Source: JBDTME01 sp964583795
GTDB lineage: Bacteria; Patescibacteriota; Microgenomatia; UBA1400; PJMF01
Assembly (NCBI GenBank): GCA_964583795.1
Contig: CAZOWX010000040.1
Span: 1-6,182, forward strand
DNA length: 6,182 nt
Reading direction: 5' to 3'
The translations under genes were made by a program, and so were the position numbers. The notes under the pieces are model-generated. The model saw only the letters and a list, made by a program, of their open reading frames with translations. It did no database searches and had not been told where the DNA came from. Every line of letters begins with the position of its first letter. Position 1 is the first letter of the stretch. Below are positions 1 to 4,694 of the stretch, one piece after another.

Positions 1-942
1 GAGTCCCTTCCATCCGTACCCCACGCTCATAAACCACATCCCCAACCCAACCCCCCCCACCCCAGCCAAAATGCTCTTTTGCACCGAGTCCTGCCCTAAA
101 CTCGCACCAATCGTTCGCTGCTGCAACACTGAAATCGAAACCGGTAACGCTCCAGAGTTAAGCTGAATACTTAAATTCTTTGCTTGTTCCACCGAAAAAC
201 TCCCAGTAATAATCGCTCTCCCATCCAAAATAGGCACATTAATCCTTGGAAGCATCAGTGGTATTCCGTCCAGAAAAATTCCCAAAACACCGTTCACATT
301 ATTCTTAGTGATTTCAGCGAACTTCTTTGCACCTTCATCATTAAATTCCAGAGAAACGACTGGTTCATTCGTTTGTTGATCAAACTGGACAACGGATCGT
401 TGTAAATCTTTTCCTGATAGACCGGTTGAATGAAAATCATTCAAAAACGCCTGCGCAGAAATAGTTGATTCCGGTGTTTTTTCACCTTGAAGTCGGAAAT
501 CAAGCTGTGCTGTAGTCCCGATTAATTGTAACGCCTCAGCAGGGTCATCAACTCCAGCAAGTTCGACAATTAATCGATACTCGTCATTGGAAATTGAAGA
601 CTGCACCAGTGGTTCACTCACCCCGTATAAATCAACGCGGCGCAAAATGACCTGACGCACGCCTTCTAGAGCGTTCACTCTTTCTTCAGTGGGAACAGCA
701 CTCATATCGGCTTTGAGTACGATCTGTGTACCACCTTGAATGTCAAGTCCTTGCTTTAAATCAAATGGTTTTTTTATGCGCAATGAGCCAACAGTAAGGC
801 TGATGTCTGGCCGAACCAGTTTCAGGACTCCCTCTTTGCCAAAAAACTGATACGGTAGCGCAAACTGTTTTGGTAAATCAATAATAGCGGCAATGAAGAC
901 AAGTACACCGATAACAATATAACGCTTAAATGAAGAGGACAT
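1..942 (-). CDS. secD: Protein translocase subunit SecD, C-terminus cut off by window edge
   Basis: SecD works with SecF as an accessory of the SecYEG channel, using ion motive force to help pull exported proteins across the membrane. The 314 visible residues start with one transmembrane helix (about 7-23). The conserved motif DLKQGLDIQGGTQIVL follows at 61-76, then the large extracytoplasmic P1 region. The block GKDLQRSVVQFD at 177-188 continues into PVVSLEFNDEGAKKFAEIT (194-212), the LDG...P...I.DGRAIITGSFS segment (224-250) and NSGALPVSISVLQQRTIGASLG (262-283), which leads into the second helix. The remaining helices, about a third of the protein, lie outside the window. The start is the ATG at 942; the frame upstream holds only TTG alternatives before a TGA. 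No Shine-Dalgarno is visible. The last 15 or so codons look degraded at hydrophobic positions (see findings). Family assignment is secure. Confidence 0.95.
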   Translation of the reverse strand, partial: MSSSFKRYIVIGVLVFIAAIIDLPKQFALPYQFFGKEGVLKLVRPDISLTVGSLRIKKPFDLKQGLDIQGGTQIVLKADMSAVPTEERVNALEGVRQVILRRVDLYGVSEPLVQSSISNDEYRLIVELAGVDDPAEALQLIGTTAQLDFRLQGEKTPESTISAQAFLNDFHSTGLSGKDLQRSVVQFDQQTNEPVVSLEFNDEGAKKFAEITKNNVNGVLGIFLDGIPLMLPRINVPILDGRAIITGSFSVEQAKNLSIQLNSGALPVSISVLQQRTIGASLGQDSVQKSILAGVGGVGLGMWFMSVGYGWKGL

Positions 943-977
943 ATTCAACTTATCGCGTAATAACAATCTTGTTCCAA
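943..977 (-). promoter_or_regulatory. Candidate secD promoter, possibly leaderless
   Basis: On the minus strand a -35-like TTGGAA (977-972) and a -10-like GATAAG (954-949) are separated by exactly 17 bases. Only six bases (TTGAAT) lie between the -10 and the secD ATG, so transcription would begin at or beside the start codon. Both boxes match consensus at four of six positions, so this is plausible rather than strong. The absence of a Shine-Dalgarno fits. Confidence 0.4.
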
Positions 978-1109
978 ACGCGCCGTTTGGGCATCAATTT
1001 TTATTTCGCGACAACTCTTTTTTAAATTCTCAATCTCGAAGCGCTGATGATCTTGAATACAAAAACAAACGACAAAGATAATGCTTTATTCTACACCCAG
1101 ACACTTCAT
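945..1109 (-). pseudogene. Possible broken or non-canonical small coiled-coil/membrane ORF
   Basis: Between the regulator stop and secD, one minus-strand frame reads ATG plus six codons (MKCLGVE) and then a TAA at 1088-1086. It continues without a stop for 46 codons to a TGA at 947-945, two bases before the secD ATG. The 46 codons give a short hydrophobic stretch (IIFVVCFCI) and then a charged, helix-prone segment (QRFEIENLKKSCREI, then ARLEQD). This is the layout of small bitopic coiled-coil proteins such as the FtsB/DivIC type, but I recognise no family motif. There is no SD before the ATG and no other ATG after the TAA. It could be a decayed gene, a sequencing error, an ATT start, or chance. 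The candidate secD promoter overlaps its 3' end. Confidence 0.2.
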
Positions 1110-1143
1110 TTTTTATTGAGACAACAGAACAAATGGTAAAATA

Positions 1144-1740
1144 CTACAACTGTGGCTTGCGTGCAATGAGCTCTTCTTCATCACCAATAACCATTATTCT
1201 GCTACCGGACAACTGATCAAGAAGGAACGGATCTCGTCGCTGTTTACGAAACTCAAACTCTTCTGGACTAAAAATGGTGTAGTTAATTTCTCTTTCCCGT
1301 CGTTTTTCTTCTTGTTGAATGAGGAGAGAAACTTCTGCTTGTATCACTTCTCCTACAATTAACACATCAATATCCTCATGACTTCTCTGAAGGTGTTTGG
1401 CAAATTTTCCAGAAAAAACTACAAATTGCAACTTTCCCAGTTTGGCTTTCTTTTTGATAAATTCTCGACCCAAACCAGCACTTTTCGAGACCATACAGAG
1501 TAACTCATTGTAGTATTGATATTGAGTATTCAGCGTGTAATAAAGGCGGTTACCGCGCTGTTCCTTGCGAATCAAACCATTTTGCAGCATTCTATCGAGC
1601 TCACGACGAACAGCATTAATCTCTTCTGTCACCTCTCGGGTGATCTGTCTTACGTAAAACATCTCAGTTGGTCGTGAATAAAAGAGTTCGATCAGTGAAA
1701 CTCGAACTCGCGACATCATAAAATCTTTTAGTTCTGCCAT
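1144..1740 (-). CDS. Winged-helix DNA-binding protein with nucleotidyltransferase-like domain
   Basis: A 198-residue protein with two parts. Residues 10-72 form an ArsR-like winged helix: the helical part contains REVTEEINAVRRELDRMLQNGLI and the wing is RKEQRGNRLYYTLN. Residues about 103-190 resemble a minimal (MNT-type) nucleotidyltransferase: FVVFSGKFAKHL, then the acidic pair in EDIDVLIVG (D123, D125), and a C-terminal INYTIFSPEEFEFRKQRRDPFL segment. This architecture is usually annotated as a transcriptional regulator; target and nucleotidyl acceptor are unknown. The usual Gly-Ser of the active site reads Gly-Lys (111-112), so catalysis may be lost or altered. I chose the ATG at 1740 over a TTG at 1761, since the ATG begins MAELKDFMM and has a weak GGGA 6 bases upstream. 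The gene stands alone, 201 bases from each neighbour, and the repeats upstream of it could be its own binding sites (inference). Confidence 0.8.
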   Translation of the reverse strand: MAELKDFMMSRVRVSLIELFYSRPTEMFYVRQITREVTEEINAVRRELDRMLQNGLIRKEQRGNRLYYTLNTQYQYYNELLCMVSKSAGLGREFIKKKAKLGKLQFVVFSGKFAKHLQRSHEDIDVLIVGEVIQAEVSLLIQQEEKRREREINYTIFSPEEFEFRKQRRDPFLLDQLSGSRIMVIGDEEELIARKPQL

Positions 1741-1882
1741 AGTTTTTCCCAATATGGGCAAGTTAGAGTACGAATATTTTCTGAAAAAAAGCTGAAGAAA
1801 CTTCTGTGTTTGCTTGCTTTCATTGAAACGAGTCTATCACAAAAAGTGTTCAATAGAAAGTAAAAGATTTGTGTGAGAAACA

Positions 1883-1895
1883 ATTCCTATTGCAC
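1883..1895 (+). repeat. Direct repeat ATTCCTATTG(C/A)AC, copy 1
   Basis: ATTCCTATTGCAC matches the second copy at 1908-1920 at 12 of 13 positions, with 25 bases between equivalent points. Between the copies is the perfect 8-base palindrome CTAATTAG (1895-1902). Confidence 0.6.
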
Positions 1896-1907
1896 TAATT
1901 AGCGCCG

Positions 1908-1920
1908 ATTCCTATTGAAC
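1908..1920 (+). repeat. Direct repeat ATTCCTATTG(C/A)AC, copy 2
   Basis: ATTCCTATTGAAC overlaps the right arm of the 13-base inverted repeat. The left arm at 1844-1860, read on the opposite strand, is a third related copy (15 of 17 positions match 1908-1924). Three related sites in 81 bases, two direct and one inverted, suggest a bound protein or a small mobile repeat. Confidence 0.6.
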
Positions 1921-1941
1921 ACTTCTCACTCGTAATATGCA

Positions 1942-3123
1942 TTAATACGTTAACTTTCCAGCTGTGTTGTCAACAACACTCACCCAGGTTTTGCCACGAA
2001 CGAATGAGACTGGTTTACCTTTCTTATCAGTAAATACGATCGGCAACTCTCGTTTTGCCTTTGACCAGTTTACTTCAACAGCGTTTCCATTTTGAAATAC
2101 CACGGCAGTGCCTTTGCCAACAGTGTAGTACTGCACATGTTTCAACTCATCAACAACTCTTGATTTCACATTCATAACCACAACATTACTGGCAGCTATT
2201 TGTTTTTCTGTTTCCAAATCCTTATGAGGCTGTCCAGCCATACTTCTCAAGTACGTATTTGTGCTAGGGTCATACTCCCACTTTACAGAAAACTCTTCAT
2301 TGCCAGTCCAAAACTCGTACGAAATTTCTTTCGTTGACCCTTTTTCTGTTGTTGCTGCTTCTTCAAATGAGGGAACCGTATAACCATCTGCCCACTCTAC
2401 TCCTTTTGGATCAAGATTTGTCCATTTTCGTTTCTCACCAATTGCCCAAAGCTTCTCTGTGGTTGTAACCATAGTGTGCTCAGTTGCAATTTCTTGTCCA
2501 GGTAATCGGTTGTAATTCCGCACAAAAGTGGGGTAACCAACTGAAAACTGGTTGATATCATTCTGATTCACCCAACCATAATCACCTAACTGACCTAAAG
2601 CATCAACATCCCCTGGCAAGTTTGCTCCCCCCACGTGTACATACAGAGGTTTGTTATATCCAGACGCAATGTCGATGTAGTTCGACCTAGCCGACCGAAT
2701 TGGTGCTAGAGTCACCTCATTCCGAACTGCATCACAATAATACATGGCCATAAAACGGGTAACTCCTCCCTCAGCCAAGGCTTCATAGACTACATCTGCT
2801 CGAATCAAACCCGACTGTGGCCGTGCTTCCTGATGATTCTCTATCATAACCGCCAACGGTCGACGTGTTGCCCACACATCATGTTCTGTCTTGGTATACA
2901 GAGCTCCGTTCAGCGGGCACTCTTGATCTTTTGGTTCACTCGGATCAATCGCGAGACCTTCAGGTTCTGGCGACGCCTCTTCTGGAGTTACTTTTACGTT
3001 TTCTTGCGTTGTAAGATTTTTCGATGATGACGAACTACTCATTGAAGTCGCGGCCGCATACGCAACTCCAGCAGAGATAATATATAAAACAACTGCTAAA
3101 ATGAGTACATTTTTCATTTTCAT
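1942..3123 (-). CDS. Secreted DUF3048 (YerB-like) family protein
   Basis: A 393-residue exported protein of the DUF3048 family, whose biochemical function is not established. Residues 1-23 are a signal peptide (MKMKN, then a hydrophobic core ending AYA). There is no lipobox cysteine, so it is probably released by signal peptidase I or kept as an N-terminal anchor. A Ser/Pro/Glu-rich linker follows (28-66, with seven consecutive serines at 29-34 and nearby). The N-terminal domain carries RPLAVMIENHQEARPQSG (88-105), ADVVYEALAEGGVTRFMAMY (109-128), PIRSARSNYIDIA (141-153) and EHTMVTTTEKLW (215-226). The C-terminal domain spans about 265-385, with YLRSMAGQPH (291-300) and GTAVVFQNGNAVEVNWSK (338-355). 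The ATG at 3123 is preferred over 3186: it directly precedes the signal peptide, has AAAGGT six bases upstream, and a strong promoter lies inside the longer alternative. Confidence 0.9.
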   Translation of the reverse strand: MKMKNVLILAVVLYIISAGVAYAAATSMSSSSSSKNLTTQENVKVTPEEASPEPEGLAIDPSEPKDQECPLNGALYTKTEHDVWATRRPLAVMIENHQEARPQSGLIRADVVYEALAEGGVTRFMAMYYCDAVRNEVTLAPIRSARSNYIDIASGYNKPLYVHVGGANLPGDVDALGQLGDYGWVNQNDINQFSVGYPTFVRNYNRLPGQEIATEHTMVTTTEKLWAIGEKRKWTNLDPKGVEWADGYTVPSFEEAATTEKGSTKEISYEFWTGNEEFSVKWEYDPSTNTYLRSMAGQPHKDLETEKQIAASNVVVMNVKSRVVDELKHVQYYTVGKGTAVVFQNGNAVEVNWSKAKRELPIVFTDKKGKPVSFVRGKTWVSVVDNTAGKLTY

Positions 3124-3153
3124 AATATTACCTTTCACGGTGACAAGATCTTC

Positions 3154-3182
3154 ATTATAACCACATGTTGATTGATTGAAAA
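3154..3182 (-). promoter_or_regulatory. Promoter of the DUF3048 gene
   Basis: On the minus strand TTTTCA (3182-3177) and a perfect TATAAT (3159-3154) are separated by 17 bases. Transcription would start near 3147, giving a leader of about 24 bases that contains the AAAGGT Shine-Dalgarno (3135-3130). This is the best promoter match in the window and it fixes the start at 3123. Confidence 0.7.
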
Positions 3183-3237
3183 TCATGTGATCACTGTTGC
3201 ATTATGAATGAAGGGACTAAAACTGAAAAGTGTGAAC

Positions 3238-3267
3238 TTTACTCTATCTTGCGTTGAATGATACACT
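3238..3267 (+). promoter_or_regulatory. Candidate promoter of the 83-residue membrane protein gene
   Basis: TTTACT (3238-3243), an 18-base spacer and TACACT (3262-3267), preceded by an extended -10 TGA (3259-3261), predict a start near 3274 and a 23-base leader without a Shine-Dalgarno. An overlapping alternative is TTGAAT, 17 bases, TACAGT, which would give a leader of only about 7 bases. Confidence 0.45.
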
Positions 3268-3296
3268 ACCAGTAATTACAGTAGCGAATCATACTT

Positions 3297-3548
3297 ATGG
3301 GCCAACATCGCACTAAAAAAGATAAAATCAATGCGGCACTTATCCGAGAAAAGCAGTCTTTTGTATACTCACTATCTGAAAACCAAGATCCTCTCCAATC
3401 AAAAAAGGTACAAAAACTTTCTCAACCCAACAATTTGAAAAAGGAAATTCTTGACGTCAATGCGGTAAAAAAAGATCTCTTGAGAACCTCACTGTCGCTA
3501 ACAGTCATTTTAATACTTTTAGGTTGTGGTTTTTTCTTCTTGCGCTAG
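3297..3548 (+). CDS. Small single-pass, tail-anchored membrane protein of unknown function
   Basis: An 83-residue protein with a hydrophilic, strongly basic N-terminus (MGQHRTKKDKINAALIREKQ) and a low-complexity middle rich in Lys, Gln and Asn. A juxtamembrane VKKDLLRTSL is followed by one C-terminal hydrophobic helix (about 62-82, SLTVILILLGCGFFF) ending in Arg. There is no signal peptide, so the likely topology is tail-anchored with the basic part in the cytoplasm. Small proteins of this layout (basic head, V.KDL.(K/R)T, terminal helix) occur as conserved hypotheticals in Patescibacteria; I recall no function. No Shine-Dalgarno precedes the ATG. It diverges from the DUF3048 gene, sharing its upstream region, and converges on rdgB with 15 bases between stops. 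Confidence 0.75.
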   Translation: MGQHRTKKDKINAALIREKQSFVYSLSENQDPLQSKKVQKLSQPNNLKKEILDVNAVKKDLLRTSLSLTVILILLGCGFFFLR

Positions 3549-3563
3549 AAGACTTTGATTTCT

Positions 3564-4145
3564 CTATAGTTCAAGATTTTCCAACAAATAGTGCTTGAGT
3601 TTGGACAGTGCTTTCATGCGATGACTTATTGTATTTTTCTTCTCTGTACCAAGTTCCGCTAAAGTAAGTTGAAACCCCTCAGGAATAAATACAGGATCAT
3701 ACCCAAACCCATCACTGCCTTTTGCAATTAACGCAATACTTCCTTCTAACCTCCCCTCAAAACTCAGTATTTCTTTGGGGGTCAAAAGCACCATGACAGT
3801 CACAAATCGAGCCGTGCGTTTGGGAATCGGAACGTGCAGAAGCTCTGCGAGTAATTTTTGATTGCGTTTTTGATCAGAATCTCCATAACGATGGGAAAAA
3901 ACGCCAGGTCCTCCATTTAGCGCATCTACAACTAAACCCGAATCATCAGCCAAAATCCCATCATTAGGGTAGTGTGATTGATACGCTTTGGCCTTCAAAA
4001 TAGCATTCGCCTCAAACGTACTCCCGGTCTCTTCCACATCCAATTCCTCAGTTGCAACTGCAACTGTGATTGGCAACTCACTTAAAATTGATCGGATTTC
4101 TCGAATTTTTCCAGGGTTTTGTGTCGCTAAAAGTAGTTTGGTCAT
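3564..4145 (-). CDS. rdgB: RdgB/HAM1 family non-canonical purine NTP pyrophosphatase
   Basis: This enzyme hydrolyses dITP, XTP and ITP to monophosphates plus pyrophosphate in the cytoplasm, keeping deaminated purines out of DNA and RNA. The 193 residues match the usual family length and show every expected block: ATQNPGKIREI (7-17), ETGSTFEANAILKAKAY (39-55), LADDSGLVVDALNGGPGVFSHRYG (65-88, with the catalytic-base DDSG), ARF (112-114), GSDGFGYDPVF (143-153) and KNTISHRMKAL (170-180). The ATG at 4145 (MTKLLLATQN) is preferred over a TTG two codons upstream, since family members begin with this strand. No Shine-Dalgarno is visible; a TATACT lies seven bases upstream, so the mRNA may be leaderless. 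It faces the small membrane-protein gene tail to tail. Confidence 0.95.
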   Translation of the reverse strand: MTKLLLATQNPGKIREIRSILSELPITVAVATEELDVEETGSTFEANAILKAKAYQSHYPNDGILADDSGLVVDALNGGPGVFSHRYGDSDQKRNQKLLAELLHVPIPKRTARFVTVMVLLTPKEILSFEGRLEGSIALIAKGSDGFGYDPVFIPEGFQLTLAELGTEKKNTISHRMKALSKLKHYLLENLEL

Positions 4146-4152
4146 GCACAAA

Positions 4153-4181
4153 AGTATAGCAGACCCAGGTTACTGAAAAAA
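4153..4181 (-). promoter_or_regulatory. Extended -10 promoter of rdgB
   Basis: On the minus strand TATACT (4158-4153) is preceded by TGC (4161-4159), an extended -10 motif. At 17-base spacing the -35 position is only TTTTTT, so the extended -10 would carry the promoter. Seven bases separate it from the rdgB ATG, which puts the predicted start of transcription at the start codon. Confidence 0.55.
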
Positions 4182-4195
4182 AGTAATTCGCTTTG

Positions 4196-4366
4196 TCAAC
4201 CTGAAATAGAAATATCCTCTTTGGGTTGTGTTCGATCTCCTTTTTGCTGGTAATAAATCTCTTCAGTCATTGCTTCTAAACGATGTTTTCCACCATCTTT
4301 GTGGTTTTTGTGCCTTCTTACTTTGTTATTCAGTGATCCCTTATTGGCACAGTAAACCGTTATCAT
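4196..4366 (-). CDS. Probable 56-residue basic hypothetical protein
   Basis: I do not recognise this protein. It starts MITVYCANKGSLNN, continues through a Lys/Arg/His-rich stretch (KVRRHKNHKDGGKHR, 15-29) and an acidic-mixed segment (EAMTEEIYYQQKGD), and ends TGA. The basic core suggests nucleic-acid or ribosome contact, but this is inference. Support for a real gene: the ATG at 4366 has GGGGGTG (one mismatch to GGAGGTG) six bases upstream, the best Shine-Dalgarno in the window. Codon choice looks coding, and no overlapping gene explains the frame. An ATG at 4411 would add 15 residues but would leave the Shine-Dalgarno inside the gene. It precedes rdgB on the same strand by 50 bases, yet rdgB appears to have its own promoter. 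Confidence 0.55.
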   Translation of the reverse strand: MITVYCANKGSLNNKVRRHKNHKDGGKHRLEAMTEEIYYQQKGDRTQPKEDISISG

Positions 4367-4447
4367 AGAAACACCCCCGTAAACAGCGGTATTAATTAGA
4401 AAGTTGTGCATCGAAAACCTTCGGTCGTGGATAACGAGCGTTTTTTG

Positions 4448-4466
4448 GCTTTCGAGTGGCGTTTTT
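4448..4466 (+). repeat. 19-base direct repeat, copy 1
   Basis: GCTTTCGAGTGGCGTTTTT matches GCTTTCGAGTTGTGTTTTT at 4592-4610 at 17 of 19 positions, with an offset of 144 bases. The T-run at the end is not preceded by a strong stem. Confidence 0.5.
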
Positions 4467-4537
4467 ATTAAAATAGAGATAGAGTTTCTGCCATTTGCAC
4501 TTTTTAATTAGCTAATTTTGACTTTCGATCCCGATCT

Positions 4538-4572
4538 TCATCTTGCCTGCCCGCCGGGGAGGCGGGGGATGA
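4538..4572. repeat. GC-rich hairpin repeat with TCATC/GATGA outer stem
   Basis: An inner stem CCCGCC (4550-4555) / GGCGGG (4561-4566) with loop GGGGA sits inside an outer TCATC (4538-4542) / GATGA (4568-4572). On the minus strand it reads TCATCCCCCGCCTCCCC and onward, the form of a dispersed GTCATCC-type intergenic palindrome. It is preceded at 4519-4531 by TGACTTTCGATCC, the inverted form of the tag found beside the next two hairpins. Confidence 0.6.
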
Positions 4573-4591
4573 CGACTTTTTTGTGTTTATT

Positions 4592-4610
4592 GCTTTCGAG
4601 TTGTGTTTTT
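4592..4610 (+). repeat. 19-base direct repeat, copy 2
   Basis: Second copy of the repeat at 4448-4466. The two copies bracket the GC-rich hairpin and the 12-base palindrome, so the stretch between them could be an inserted or duplicated block. Confidence 0.5.
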
Positions 4611-4627
4611 CTAACAAATTCGGATGG

Positions 4628-4659
4628 TCCCCAATGGCTATCGGGGGATCTAAAGTCAG
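4628..4659. repeat. TCCCC...GGGGA hairpin followed by GGATCTAAAGTCAG tag
   Basis: TCCCCAAT (4628-4635) and ATCGGGGGA (4640-4648) form a stem around loop GGCT. In minus-strand RNA the stem closes with a G-U pair and one bulged C. The tag GGATCTAAAGTCAG follows directly at 4646-4659. Confidence 0.6.
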
Positions 4660-4694
4660 AGTTCTCTTTTAAAAGCCGCCCAAAATAAAAAAAT

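Larger units (their letters stand above)
1841..1929 (-). promoter_or_regulatory. Repeat-rich leader or terminator with competing hairpins
   Basis: A perfect 13-base inverted repeat, AAGTGTTCAATAG at 1844-1856 and CTATTGAACACTT at 1912-1924, encloses 55 bases. In minus-strand RNA the second arm runs into five U's (1845-1841), as in an intrinsic terminator. A second inverted repeat, GTGAGAA (1873-1879) and TTCTCAC (1923-1929), shares bases 1923-1924 with the first and interleaves with it, so both cannot form fully at once. The element begins 12 bases after the DUF3048 stop and lies about 100 bases before the regulator ATG. It may terminate DUF3048 transcription, act as an attenuator for the regulator gene, or be a set of operator sites. 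The sequence alone cannot choose between these. Confidence 0.5.

Noticed and set aside
184..405. 73-codon plus-strand open frame
   Set aside because: Lies entirely antisense to clear secD coding sequence; no Shine-Dalgarno and no recognisable protein features.
1741..1761. TTG start at 1761 for the regulator gene
   Set aside because: The ATG at 1740 has better spacing to a GGGA and avoids a TTG start; the extra seven residues (MPILGKT) add nothing recognisable.
1890..1930. CIRCE heat-shock operator
   Set aside because: TTAGCGCC near CACT superficially resembles TTAGCACTC, but the required GAGTGCTAA partner at nine bases is absent.
2833..3027. 64-codon plus-strand open frame
   Set aside because: Antisense shadow of the DUF3048 gene, including its linker region.
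3124..3186. ATG at 3186 as start of the DUF3048 protein
   Set aside because: It would bury the signal peptide 21 residues in and put a strong promoter and the Shine-Dalgarno inside the coding region.
3988..4176. 62-codon plus-strand open frame
   Set aside because: Antisense to the conserved N-terminal half of rdgB.
4170..4186. TTACT...AGTAA mini-hairpin between the 56-residue gene and rdgB as terminator
   Set aside because: Only a five-base AT-rich stem, with the T-run in the loop rather than after the stem.
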